A stretch of 44,355 nt of DNA, taken from Opitutales bacterium. GTDB lineage: Bacteria > Verrucomicrobiota > Verrucomicrobiia > Opitutales > Opitutaceae. Positions 16,630 through 26,190 of the stretch are shown piece after piece. Position numbers and translations under genes: made by a program. The stretch's first letter is position 1. Every line of letters begins with the position of its first letter. Location of the stretch: assembly GCA_018700525.1 (NCBI GenBank), contig JABITN010000065.1, forward strand, positions 1 to 44,355. The letters are read 5' to 3'. The notes below the pieces were generated by a model, which was given only the letters and a program-made list of their open reading frames with translations, made no database searches and had not been told where the DNA came from.

Positions 16630-17670
16630 TCACACCTCGACCAAGAGGTCGTTTGCGTAGAGTAATTTCACTAATTCTACATCGGCGAAATGGCTTCCTT
16701 TGTAATCGGTTATCGTACCCGCAAAGCGCCCTTCTTCGATCAGAGCTAATGCCGCGATCAAATCCAAGATCGCCCGATGCCAAGACGCTTCCAACGACTT
16801 GCCTTCGTGAATATGGGTTGGCGTATTCACGTAACGAGACTTCGCTGCGATGAGGATATTTTTCCGATTGTATCCGATATTTCGTACATCGGCGAATACC
16901 TTACCAATCGTTTCAATAAATAGTTTTTGACGGAAAGTCGCATTCGTCCGAGCCGAAGCTCCATAGTCAAACGACTGCTCATTCAAGACGAATCGAATCC
17001 GTTGCTTCCCAATCGCATTAGGAAATTCGCGGGCGCAATCGATTTTTAAGGAAACATCGCCCGGCTCGTTCGGCTCGATCGTGGTAAAGCCATGATGAGG
17101 AGTCATGATCGTGACCGTCTCCTTCACCGTAAATGTCTTAACTCGCCCGGGGCATTCCTTTCGACCCGCACTTTTCAAAGCCTTCACTAATCCATCGCTC
17201 CCTGCATCGAATAGCGGAGGATCTCCGGAATTCATCCGAATCATCAGGTTGTCCACATCCATCCCAGCTTTCAGGGCGATGATATGCTCCACCAGCCGTG
17301 CATAATTATGACGCGAACCTGACCTCAATACGATGTTGCTAACGACCTTTCCAGTCGTCCAAACATTGCGAACCGAACACTTGATCGGCTGCGATTCAGG
17401 TAAATCTGTCCGGTCGAACCACCAACCAGACCTGTCGGTAGGTTCCAGGCGAAGCGTCCGGATCTGATTCTTTGAGAAAGTACCCGGAGCGCTCGCTTCG
17501 ATCGCATTCGCAATCGTTCGAGGAGCGACGATCCGAGGAGCCGGAACCCCACCCGTCCAATCCTGATCCACCGGCAATGCAACGAATTCCTGATGAGATC
17601 GTTCCAGGTCATCGCGGTTGCCATCCAAAATACTGCCAAAATCGAAGTCTCGGGCCACTATCCCCGTCAT
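16630..17670 (-). CDS. divergent LpxC-like UDP-3-O-acyl-GlcNAc deacetylase homologue
   Basis: The 346-residue protein aligns with LpxC, the zinc deacetylase of lipid A synthesis, from RTIANAIEA (51-59) to the end. Visible LpxC landmarks are LVEHIIALKAGMDVDN (Glu128, His129), a C-terminal WHRAILDLIAAL (His298, Asp303) and DYKGSHFADVELVKLL (His327). Several conserved features are changed: the GLHSG-type motif reads GTFSKNQ, DGSA reads DAGS, the HKxLDxIGD block has one extra residue between His and Asp, and GD is lost. About 45 N-terminal residues are extra. It may be an LpxC paralogue with a new substrate or reduced activity. No other lipid A gene is adjacent. Confidence 0.7.
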   Translation of the reverse strand: MTGIVARDFDFGSILDGNRDDLERSHQEFVALPVDQDWTGGVPAPRIVAPRTIANAIEASAPGTFSKNQIRTLRLEPTDRSGWWFDRTDLPESQPIKCSVRNVWTTGKVVSNIVLRSGSRHNYARLVEHIIALKAGMDVDNLMIRMNSGDPPLFDAGSDGLVKALKSAGRKECPGRVKTFTVKETVTIMTPHHGFTTIEPNEPGDVSLKIDCAREFPNAIGKQRIRFVLNEQSFDYGASARTNATFRQKLFIETIGKVFADVRNIGYNRKNILIAAKSRYVNTPTHIHEGKSLEASWHRAILDLIAALALIEEGRFAGTITDYKGSHFADVELVKLLYANDLLVEV

Positions 17671-18054
17671 CGAGAAATTTCAGTGCTTTGCAAGCTTTTC
17701 GCAAAGAGAAGCTTGCTAGAGTGACACATTCTCAAACTTCAAAGCGAGAGGCTCCACTTACGCAGCACCTCGTCAACATCCACAAGATGGGAGCAAAACA
17801 ACCCGATCGAAATGCCCTTATCGATCTTCAATATGCACCGAAAGACCGGGAATCTCCAAAATTTCCATAAGAAAAGCTAATACTAGGACCGGTTTTAAAA
17901 GAAAACATTTGTACCTTGCGGATCGTTTTCACAGCCTTGGCCCTTAATCCCAAGCTTGAACTCGGGACAGCTAAACCCAGTCGCCCCCCAGTCTCATATC
18001 AATCCGAGGTAATCGGCAAATGCGACTCAAAATTCGTCACAAAGAATTACCAAT
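17671..18054. other. divergent intergenic region between LpxC-like gene and PFOR gene
   Basis: No convincing gene is present. The region must hold promoters for both neighbours, but I cannot point to convincing -35/-10 pairs. Short stretches on the minus strand (17731-17869) read like protein in two frames but match no motif I recognise. Confidence 0.4.
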
Positions 18055-21000
18055 ATGATAGCGTCCAAACCAAAATATCCTGGCATTAGAATCACTACCA
18101 ACGGGAACCAACTCGTAGCGCTCTACACCGAAGCGAGAATCACCGAAGCCGGCGTCTACTACCCGATCACACCATCTACCGAGATGGGCGAAATGTACGA
18201 ATTCGCTCGAGCCAAAGGCCAACTCAACGTCTTCGGACGCTCCACGACCGCCATCGAGTGCGAAGGCGAGCATGCAGCCCAAGGAGGTGCCATCGCTCAA
18301 TCTGTCACCGGCAAGCGCACGGTTAACTTCACATCTGGACAAGGTATCGTCTACGGAGTCGAGCAATACTATCACGCTCCAGGAAAACTGAGCACAATGG
18401 TGCTCGAAGTCGCTGCCCGTGCACTCACCAAACACGCGCTCAACGTGCACTGCGGACACGACGACATTTACGCCGCCCTCGACGTAGGCTGGATCATGCT
18501 CTTCGCGAAAGACGCCCAGCAAGCAGCCGACCAAGCTGTCATTCTCCGCAAGGTTACGGAAAAATCGCTCACACCTGGGATGAATATCCAGGACGGTTTT
18601 CTCACTTCTCACCTCGAACGGACTTTCCTCAAACACGAGTCTCCCCTGCTCCGCGAATTCCTTGGAGCCCCCGAAGACATCGTCGAGTGCCCCACAGAAT
18701 CGCAGCGCGAACTATTCGGCCCAACCCGTCGTCGGATCCCTAAGACGATCGACTTGACCAACCCCGCTTTGATCGGTCCGGTCCAGAACCAAGAGCATTA
18801 CATGAACGGCGTAGCGGCCCGTCGCGACAATTTCGTAGAGCCTATCCTGGATTTCCTCGCCGAAGCCTACTCCGAATGGGGCCAGCTCACCGGACGCCAC
18901 TACAGTTTCGTCTCGGAATACAATACCGACGACGCAGATACAGTATTCGTCTCCCTCGGCTCGGCTGCCGAGAACATAGAAGCCGCCATCGATCACATCA
19001 AAGAAACCAGAGGCGAGGATATCGGCAGCGTTCACATCAACGTCATTCGCCCATTTCCTGAAGCCGCGGTCGTCGAAGCCCTCGCTGGCAAAAAGAACAT
19101 CATTATTATAGAACGCACCGACGAGCCAATGGCTGGCGACAACCCGCTCGCTCGCGACGTGCGCACCGCTCTAACCAAGGCGCTCGCCAATCACGCCGAA
19201 AACGCATACGCCCACATTAAATCAATCTCTCCAGATGAGATGCCACGCATCTACTCCGGAATCTACGGTCTCGGATCGCGCGACTTCCGCCCAGAGGATA
19301 TACTCGGCGCCTACGAATACACCCAAGGCAAAATCAAACGCCAAGACGGCAAGCACAAAAGCGACGGCGAATCTTACTTCACCCTCGGAATCAATCACCC
19401 TTACAACGTTCGCTCGGAAGACACGCCATCGCTTTTGCCCAAAGACGCGATCGCAGTACGCCTTCACTCCATCGGCGGCTGGGGCATGATCACGACCGGT
19501 AAGAACTTGGCCGAAATCATAGGCGAACTCGGCACTTTCGTCGCCGAACGCGACAACGTCGTCGACGATCAAGGCAACCCGAAGGAAGTCGTCCACGTTT
19601 CCGCCAACCCGAAATACGGATCAGAAAAGAAGGGCTCGCCTACCGAATACTTTATGACCGCCGCTCCCCAGCGCGTCCGCGTCAATTGCGACCTACGCCA
19701 CGTCAATGTCGTTCTCTGTTGCGATCCCAAAGCATTCACCCACATTAACCCGATCGACGGTCTAGTCGAAGGCGGGGCCTTCGTATGGGAATCCGCAGAA
19801 TCTCCGGAAAAAGCGTGGCAGCGCATTCCCAAACGCTACCGGCAGGAATTGATCGATAAGAAAATCCGCATTTTCATTTTGCCAGGATTCAATATCGCCA
19901 AGGAAGCAACCAATCGCCCAGACCTTCAGCTCCGAATGCAGGGCAATTCATTCCTCGGAGCCTTCTTCAAAGTATCTCCATTTTTGGATACATTCAAAAT
20001 CGACGAAGACCATTTCAAGAACGTGGTACACGATCAGTACAATAAGAAATTCGGCAAATTCGGCGAACAAGTAGTCGAATCCAATATGCAAGTCATGAGC
20101 CAAGGCGGCAACCTGATCCAGGAAGTGCCCTACGGCGACATTGACGCTCCTGATCTTTCCGCCATGCGCGGCGATATGCTCCTGCCGAAAAACACGGATT
20201 GCGGCGGAAAATGCGGCTGCGACACTCCCGAAGAACAAGAAGAAGGCTTACCCATGTACAAAACGGAAACCTTCGACAAAGAATACCGTTCGGGTCTGGG
20301 ATATAATCAACCGGCTTCTGCGCTTGCCGCAGTTGGCGTAATGGCTTCCGCCACCGGGGCCACTGCATCCAAATACGGAGCCCGACGCGAAACCCCGAAA
20401 TACTTCCCCGAAAATTGTACCCAATGTATGGAATGTATCACTTCCTGCCCAGATACGGCCCTTCCGAATATGGCTCACGATTTGCAAACCATCCTGCAAA
20501 CAGCAGTCGACAATTACGTCACTGACGAATCCGAGCGCGAAGCTCTCCGCAATGCCCTCCCGGATGTCGATGCAGCCATTCGCGAAACGATGGCTACCAA
20601 TGCCAAGAAGAAAGAAGGTGAAAGCCTCCGCGAATTGGTAATGGGAATCGTAAGACAAGACGAAAACGTCTCCCAGGAATCCGCCGATCAGCTCGACGGC
20701 ATTCTCGAAATCCTTCCGCTATCCTACCTTAAGGTTCCCGCAATTTTCTTCTCGCTCGAGCGAAAGGAAAAAGGAGCAGGCGGCATTTTCTCCATCTTCG
20801 TTTCCGACCTCTGCAAAGGTTGCGGACTTTGCGTGGAAGAATGCGGCGATCACAATGCGTTGGTGATGGTCGAAGATACTGAGGAATATAACGCGGAAAT
20901 CATTTCGGCTACCGAGTTCATGAAACTCTTGCCCGACACCGATCAACGCTTCCTCGGTAAATACAACAACGAGACGCCTGAAGATTCCCGCCCCGCGGCC

Positions 21001-22716
21001 TGGAGAAATCACATGATGGTCAACCGGAACTATGACGCCCTCACTTCCGGCGACGGAGCTTGCGCAGGTTGTGGCGAAAAACCAGTCCTTCACTCGATCG
21101 CCTCGGTCACCGAAGCGTACATGCGTCCAGTCTACCACAAGAAAGCGGATCGCCTTACCCAGAAACTCGCTCTGCTCAAACAGGACGGAGTTAACCTTCT
21201 CGAAAAACTCGCCGAAGAAGATCCCAAATCCTACGGAACGTGGAAACGTATCGTTTCCCACGTAGTCATGGGACTTGGTGGAGACTCCACTGAAGACACG
21301 CAAATCCGTCACGACGAGCATGGCGAGATCTCAGACTCGGAAGCAATCGAGGCCATCTGCCTGGTTCTCGAACGCGAAGCCTTCAATCACAAAAACCTCC
21401 AGTCTCTCGACGGACGCCTCGCCAACGGAATGTCCGTTATGGCCATGGGTGCTCACACTGGTTGCAATACGGTGTATGGCTCCACACCTCCAAACAATCC
21501 TCACCCGTATCCATGGCTCAACTCTCTCTTCCAAGATGGAGCGACCATTTCCTGGATGATGGGTGAGAGTTTCATGGCAGACAACGCCCGTCGATCTATC
21601 GTACCGGAACGCGTTATCGATCATTTGACCAATGGCGATGTCCTAGACGAAGCGATCTACTTCGGCTACACTCACTTCACCGACGCCCTCATGACCGACC
21701 TCGAGATCAAGGAATTGCCCAAGGTCTGGTGTATCGGCGGTGACGGCGCGATGGGAGATATTGGGTTCCAAAACGTATCCAAAGTTATTTTACAAAATCG
21801 ACCTAACGTAAAGCTGCTCATGCTCGATACGCAGGTTTATTCGAATACGGGCGGACAAAACTCCGACCACAGTCCGATGACAGGTGGCTTCGACATGAAC
21901 CAGGCAGGCGCAGCCAGCCAAGGCAAACTTTGCGAGATGAAAAACGTCGCCGAATGTTTCCTCAATGGACACGGCTCGCCCTACATCGCGCAAGTCTCGA
22001 TGGCCGATTCGAACAAGCTCTACACTAGCCTCCTCGAAGCGCTCGAATACCGCGGAACCGCCTACTTCCAAAGTTACACGACTTGCCAACCCGAGCATGG
22101 CGTTGCCGACAATATGGCAACTGCCCAAGCGGTCCGCGTTCGCGAAAGCCGCTGCTTGCCGGAATTCGTCTACAATCCTCAGCTTGGCGAGTCCTACATG
22201 GAAGCGCTCAGCCTCAAAGGAAACAAAAACCCGAATCGCGACTGGTGGCAGGCCAAGCTCAGCGAAACTAAGGAGCCCTACCAATTCACCATCGCCCACT
22301 GGTGCGCGACTGAAGCCCGCTTCCGTCAACACATCAAGAAGGCAACCACCGAGGAAATCGAACACATGGAACCACTGGAAAGCGTGCTCTTGCGCGTCAA
22401 CCAGCAGGACGTCGTCTATCGTCGCTACGTAGACCCCAATAGCCGTGCCTACGTACCCGACTTCGGTTCCTACATTATCTTCGACGCGGGCAACGGAAAA
22501 CACGTTCCAATGAAGCTCTCCAGGCAAATGGTCCTATTCAACGTCGAGCGTCGCAAGGCCTGGAGAATGCTCCAGTCGCACGCCGGTCAAGAGAACACGG
22601 ACTACCAGGCCCAAAAAGCTCTCTTGGCGAAAGTCGACAAAGGCGAGATATCCATACCCGACCTGAAAGCCAAAGGCCTTCAGCTACTCGACGAGCAAGA
22701 ACCTGTAAACGCCTAG
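18055..22716 (+). CDS. nifJ: pyruvate:ferredoxin (flavodoxin) oxidoreductase, enlarged single-chain form
   Basis: The 1553-residue enzyme should oxidise pyruvate to acetyl-CoA and CO2 and reduce ferredoxin, using thiamine pyrophosphate and iron-sulfur clusters. Domain order: N-terminal pyrimidine-binding domain (YYPITPSTEMGEMYEFA, about 34-50; TSGQGIVYGVE), transketolase-C-like domain (to about 410), gamma domain (AVRLHSIGGWGMITTGKN, about 465-480), ferredoxin domain with CTQCMECITSCP (788-799) and CKGCGLCVEEC (920-930), then the TPP domain with GDGACAGCG (about 1000) and GDGAMGDIGFQN (about 1230). Typical single-chain PFORs have about 1170-1230 residues. Extra parts here include a Cys-rich patch CGGKCGCD (about 715), an insertion of about 100 residues between the two 4Fe-4S motifs, and a longer TPP/C-terminal part. 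A related 2-oxoacid specificity is possible. Confidence 0.9.
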   Translation: MIASKPKYPGIRITTNGNQLVALYTEARITEAGVYYPITPSTEMGEMYEFARAKGQLNVFGRSTTAIECEGEHAAQGGAIAQSVTGKRTVNFTSGQGIVYGVEQYYHAPGKLSTMVLEVAARALTKHALNVHCGHDDIYAALDVGWIMLFAKDAQQAADQAVILRKVTEKSLTPGMNIQDGFLTSHLERTFLKHESPLLREFLGAPEDIVECPTESQRELFGPTRRRIPKTIDLTNPALIGPVQNQEHYMNGVAARRDNFVEPILDFLAEAYSEWGQLTGRHYSFVSEYNTDDADTVFVSLGSAAENIEAAIDHIKETRGEDIGSVHINVIRPFPEAAVVEALAGKKNIIIIERTDEPMAGDNPLARDVRTALTKALANHAENAYAHIKSISPDEMPRIYSGIYGLGSRDFRPEDILGAYEYTQGKIKRQDGKHKSDGESYFTLGINHPYNVRSEDTPSLLPKDAIAVRLHSIGGWGMITTGKNLAEIIGELGTFVAERDNVVDDQGNPKEVVHVSANPKYGSEKKGSPTEYFMTAAPQRVRVNCDLRHVNVVLCCDPKAFTHINPIDGLVEGGAFVWESAESPEKAWQRIPKRYRQELIDKKIRIFILPGFNIAKEATNRPDLQLRMQGNSFLGAFFKVSPFLDTFKIDEDHFKNVVHDQYNKKFGKFGEQVVESNMQVMSQGGNLIQEVPYGDIDAPDLSAMRGDMLLPKNTDCGGKCGCDTPEEQEEGLPMYKTETFDKEYRSGLGYNQPASALAAVGVMASATGATASKYGARRETPKYFPENCTQCMECITSCPDTALPNMAHDLQTILQTAVDNYVTDESEREALRNALPDVDAAIRETMATNAKKKEGESLRELVMGIVRQDENVSQESADQLDGILEILPLSYLKVPAIFFSLERKEKGAGGIFSIFVSDLCKGCGLCVEECGDHNALVMVEDTEEYNAEIISATEFMKLLPDTDQRFLGKYNNETPEDSRPAAWRNHMMVNRNYDALTSGDGACAGCGEKPVLHSIASVTEAYMRPVYHKKADRLTQKLALLKQDGVNLLEKLAEEDPKSYGTWKRIVSHVVMGLGGDSTEDTQIRHDEHGEISDSEAIEAICLVLEREAFNHKNLQSLDGRLANGMSVMAMGAHTGCNTVYGSTPPNNPHPYPWLNSLFQDGATISWMMGESFMADNARRSIVPERVIDHLTNGDVLDEAIYFGYTHFTDALMTDLEIKELPKVWCIGGDGAMGDIGFQNVSKVILQNRPNVKLLMLDTQVYSNTGGQNSDHSPMTGGFDMNQAGAASQGKLCEMKNVAECFLNGHGSPYIAQVSMADSNKLYTSLLEALEYRGTAYFQSYTTCQPEHGVADNMATAQAVRVRESRCLPEFVYNPQLGESYMEALSLKGNKNPNRDWWQAKLSETKEPYQFTIAHWCATEARFRQHIKKATTEEIEHMEPLESVLLRVNQQDVVYRRYVDPNSRAYVPDFGSYIIFDAGNGKHVPMKLSRQMVLFNVERRKAWRMLQSHAGQENTDYQAQKALLAKVDKGEISIPDLKAKGLQLLDEQEPVNA

Positions 22717-22934
22717 CGTAACCACAGATACACTTTCAAAGCCGAGGACTGTCACCCTCCGCTTTTGGGGGACCGCAACTTCGTAATCCATAGGCAGCCT
22801 AATCATTCTGGCTCCAAAATTTTCCAATATTGACTGCACCACCACAATTTATGACGGAAATCCATTTCGGTTGATAATTGCAACTGGAACTCCATCATGA
22901 GCGTCATAACCACTGAACAACCAAAACCAATCAT

Positions 22935-23498
22935 ATGAAATTCAAACGCACCTCAATCGCACTCGCAATCATAGCCATGATAAGCTCGCTAGCCAGTGCT
23001 AGCCTCGATGTAGGCAATGCCATCGGATCATTCGCCGCTAACGATGATACAGGCAACCTCTGGAGCCTCGACGAGCATATCGGCAAGAAAAACGTGGTCG
23101 TTTACTTCTACCCAGCCGCAATGACAGGCGGTTGCACGAAACAAGCCTGCGCTTACCGCGACGAATCTTCCACGTTAAATGACCTGGATGCAGTGGTCAT
23201 AGGCGTTAGCGGCGATTCGGTTAACAACCTGAAGCTCTTCAAGGAAGCCCACGGCCTCAACTTCACGCTTCTCTCCGATATCAACGGAACCATCGCCGAG
23301 CTCTTCGGAGTCGCTACCCGAGACGGCGGATCTATCGAGCGAGAGATCGCCGGAGCAGCTCACACTTTGACTCGCGGTATCACGACGATGCGCTGGACAT
23401 TCGTAATCGATAAGCAAGGCAACGTCGTCTACAAAGACGATGCTGTCAAAGCCACCGAAGACACCTCCAACGTCCTCGCCCAGCTCAAGAAGCTATAG
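22935..23498 (+). CDS. exported Bcp/PrxQ-type peroxiredoxin
   Basis: The 187-residue protein has a signal peptide (ALAIIAMISSLASAS) and a thioredoxin-fold peroxiredoxin domain. The peroxidatic cysteine is Cys67 in MTGGCTKQACAYRD and the likely resolving cysteine is Cys72, the C-x4-C spacing of Bcp/PrxQ. VIGVSGDS and FTLLSD are also typical. It would reduce hydroperoxides outside the cytoplasm. It follows the oxygen-sensitive PFOR on the same strand, 218 bases downstream. Export of a Bcp-type enzyme is less common than the cytoplasmic form. Confidence 0.88.
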   Translation: MKFKRTSIALAIIAMISSLASASLDVGNAIGSFAANDDTGNLWSLDEHIGKKNVVVYFYPAAMTGGCTKQACAYRDESSTLNDLDAVVIGVSGDSVNNLKLFKEAHGLNFTLLSDINGTIAELFGVATRDGGSIEREIAGAAHTLTRGITTMRWTFVIDKQGNVVYKDDAVKATEDTSNVLAQLKKL

Positions 23499-23520
23499 AA
23501 CCAGTAGTCTTAGACTTTCC

Positions 23521-23558
23521 AAGCCACTATCCGCTCAAATGCAGGTAGTGGCTTTTTT
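23521..23558 (+). terminator. intrinsic terminator after the peroxiredoxin gene
   Basis: AAGCCACTA and TAGTGGCTT form a perfect stem with a 16-base loop, followed by a T-run. Confidence 0.9.
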
Positions 23559-23659
23559 GTTTTTAGACAGCGCCCGTACAACCGCTCAGCTGCACGAGAG
23601 ACTCTAGTGGACTCTGTAATTACTCCAATTACTTTAGAGCCAAACTACCTCAGAGAGCC

Positions 23660-26188
23660 CTACCGCTTCGCAAAGACTTCACTACTCGCAACAGCGACAA
23701 CCAGATCTCTCAACCCATACCCGCTTTCCGCGAGTTCCATAGCGATTCCTGCGATCTCTTCATGGTCCCTGTACGTCATCTCGCGGCCAGTTCCATAGAC
23801 GAGCAGTTTCTCGGTCAAGGTTTGAGTAAAGCGGCCTTTTCTCGCCATTAGCGATTTCTTCAACCCGCTTTCATCCTTAAATGACTCGCCCGAAGGCAAT
23901 TCGCCGGAACCATCGATACGCTTTCCTGCAATTTGCTTATTCTGCGTTCCCGGACCCGGATAGCGATTTCGGTATCCACCAATTGGATCATAGAATTCGA
24001 GAGCAAACCCAAGTGGGTCGATCTTCGCATGACAATCAGCGCAAGCTTGAACATTCCGATGTTTCTTGAGTTGTTCACGAATCGTAGTAGCTCCGCGAGT
24101 ATCTGGTTCCAAAGGCTCGACATCCGGTGGTGGAGGCGACGGCGGCGTTCCCAAGATATTCTCGAGTATCCACACTCCGCGTACAACAGGTGACGTTTCG
24201 ACTCCATTCGCAGTTACGGTCAAAACACTCGCATGCCCCAGAAGTCCACCTCGGTGAGAATTCTTCGGCAACGAGACTCTTCGAAACGTTTCTCCATTGA
24301 TTCCTTTAAAGCCGTAATGCTTCGCCAAAGGCCCATTTAAGAAAGTGTAGTCGCTGTCCAGTAGGTCCAAGATCGAACCGTTGCCAACGAGTAGATTCCC
24401 GAAATACCGACGCGTCTCTTCGCGCATCGCATGCTCCAATCGTTGCGAATAGTAACTTTCGAAAGCTTTCTCGTCTGGCAACATACTTCCCAGCGTATTG
24501 ATGCGAAGCCATCCATCCGTAAAATGCTCAATAAAGGCTTTCGCCTTTTTATCCTTCAACATCCGATCCACCTGAGCTCCCAGAATTTCCGATGACCCTA
24601 GATGCCCTGAACCAGCCAATTCTATTAATTCGTCATCCGGCATCGAACTCCAGAGAAAATAGGATAACCGCGAAGCCAATTGGTAATCATCTAGTTCCAC
24701 GGATTCCGATTCGTCACCTTCATCCAAATACAAAAACTTAGGAGAACTCAGAATAGCGGATAAACCCAACTTCAAAGCTGCTTCATCTGTCTTGCCCAAC
24801 TTCTTCTGGTGCCGCACAAAATCTGCGTAGTGCTGGACATCCTCTTGAGTTTGCGGTCTTCGAAAAGCCCTCGAACCAAACGCGCGAAGCGTTTTATCGA
24901 TAGCCACTTTCGCAGGTTTCATTTCTTTCCCGAAAAGCAGTTGATGGCTTTTAGGCGGCCACGATTCATAGACCGGCCCCGTAAGCTCCATGCTATAGAC
25001 ACGAACCCGCGGTCCTTCATAGACCTGGCCAATCGTCTTACTATCGAGGTTCTTAGTCTCAGCCAAACCTTCCTGCAACAAATAGTCCTTCGTTCGAACA
25101 ACCTCTGGGTGATACTTAGCCGCTACTTTCGTAATCGTGCCTTTGCTGGAAACCCCATTGCTCCAATGGAAAAACGGTGTGCTACCCTTTTCCAGCCAAA
25201 CGGTAGCTTCATAATCCGTAGGCACTTCGTCAGCTAAATCGAAGATCGCCACATCGCGCCTTCCTTCATGCGCATTCTTTTTCAGCAAGCGCGGTTCAGG
25301 GGCTATCACTAGGCCCATTTTCAAAGGTTCCGAAAAATCCATTTTGAAATCGGAATCCGAATACGGATGATCCAAGCGATTGATCGCCTCCGCCCGTACG
25401 ACAATTTTGTAGTAGCCATCTTCCGGCACTCCTGTCTGAGAAAACTTCACCGGGTAATTCGTATGCCGTTCAACAGGTTGCCCGTGCCCGATATCCATAT
25501 ACTTGTCATCGAAATTAATCCTCCAAGTAACGGGGGCACGCGTTCGGCTCTCGGGAGTCACTCCATTGAAATCCGGTGCAGTAAACCGCAATTTCTGGGG
25601 CTGAGGTTTTTTGGACTCAAACCAGATTGCTTTACTTAGAAATAGATCAGCCACTTCCAAATAACGTCGCAATTGATAATCCGACAACACAAGCGACTCT
25701 CCATTATTATCGAAGCCATCAACTCTCGGGTCTTGAGGGAAATCGAAAGTCGCATCAACCGACTCCGTGTGCACGCCAAGCAAGTCTCGCAATGTATTCA
25801 CATATTCAAAACGATTCAAGCGCCGCATCACTGTTGAAACCGGCACCCTATGATCCTCCGCAACCGTCAATCGTTCGGTAAGCCATTCGATCATGCGACG
25901 TGTTTCTTCGGAACTGGGTTGCTTCACTTTCTTTTCATCCGGTGGCATATCGCCCAGATTCAGCATGTCCAGCGCCTCTTCCAGCATCATCAGATTAGAC
26001 TCGTCGAACACGTCCGCCGACATCCCATCCAAACGACGGTCCCCCTTCTGTTTTTCCTCACCATGGCAGCCAATGCAGTACTCGGAAACGAATTCACTAG
26101 CAAATGGCGGCATTTGCTCATTCGCCTGAACAAGCAATGATGAAACAGCAACCAACAAAGAGATCGAAAATCGAAAAACTCCTCTCAT
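23660..26188 (-). CDS. secreted planctomycete-type cytochrome protein (PSCyt1/DUF1587/DUF1592/DUF1588/DUF1585 architecture)
   Basis: From the ATG at 26188 the product has 842 residues. A GTG one codon earlier overlaps the upstream stop as TAGTG. A signal peptide (RFSISLLVAVSSLLVQANE) leads to a c-type heme motif CIGCH (about 38-42). Then come the DUF1587-like RLNRFEYVNTLRDLLG, a carbohydrate-binding-like middle region, DUF1592-like SRLSYFLWSSMPDDEL, DUF1588-like NRGGLLGHASVLT-type block, a second CADCH heme motif in DUF1588/1585 (ACADCHAKIDPLGFALEFYD) and the C-terminal DUF1585. Proteins of this type pair with DUF1552 proteins in Planctomycetota and Verrucomicrobiota and are thought to take part in oxidative breakdown of polymers, but their reaction has not been established. 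Confidence 0.9.
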   Translation of the reverse strand: MRGVFRFSISLLVAVSSLLVQANEQMPPFASEFVSEYCIGCHGEEKQKGDRRLDGMSADVFDESNLMMLEEALDMLNLGDMPPDEKKVKQPSSEETRRMIEWLTERLTVAEDHRVPVSTVMRRLNRFEYVNTLRDLLGVHTESVDATFDFPQDPRVDGFDNNGESLVLSDYQLRRYLEVADLFLSKAIWFESKKPQPQKLRFTAPDFNGVTPESRTRAPVTWRINFDDKYMDIGHGQPVERHTNYPVKFSQTGVPEDGYYKIVVRAEAINRLDHPYSDSDFKMDFSEPLKMGLVIAPEPRLLKKNAHEGRRDVAIFDLADEVPTDYEATVWLEKGSTPFFHWSNGVSSKGTITKVAAKYHPEVVRTKDYLLQEGLAETKNLDSKTIGQVYEGPRVRVYSMELTGPVYESWPPKSHQLLFGKEMKPAKVAIDKTLRAFGSRAFRRPQTQEDVQHYADFVRHQKKLGKTDEAALKLGLSAILSSPKFLYLDEGDESESVELDDYQLASRLSYFLWSSMPDDELIELAGSGHLGSSEILGAQVDRMLKDKKAKAFIEHFTDGWLRINTLGSMLPDEKAFESYYSQRLEHAMREETRRYFGNLLVGNGSILDLLDSDYTFLNGPLAKHYGFKGINGETFRRVSLPKNSHRGGLLGHASVLTVTANGVETSPVVRGVWILENILGTPPSPPPPDVEPLEPDTRGATTIREQLKKHRNVQACADCHAKIDPLGFALEFYDPIGGYRNRYPGPGTQNKQIAGKRIDGSGELPSGESFKDESGLKKSLMARKGRFTQTLTEKLLVYGTGREMTYRDHEEIAGIAMELAESGYGLRDLVVAVASSEVFAKR

Positions 26189-26190
26189 CA

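Noticed and set aside
17731-17869. Minus-strand stretch reading like protein in two frames upstream of the LpxC-like gene
   Set aside because: No domain or family pattern could be recognised and a frameshift has to be assumed, so it is not supported as a gene or pseudogene.
21790-22527. Minus-strand open frame of 245 codons opposite the PFOR gene
   Set aside because: It lies fully inside the coding region of the PFOR TPP domain, whose motifs are unmistakable on the plus strand.
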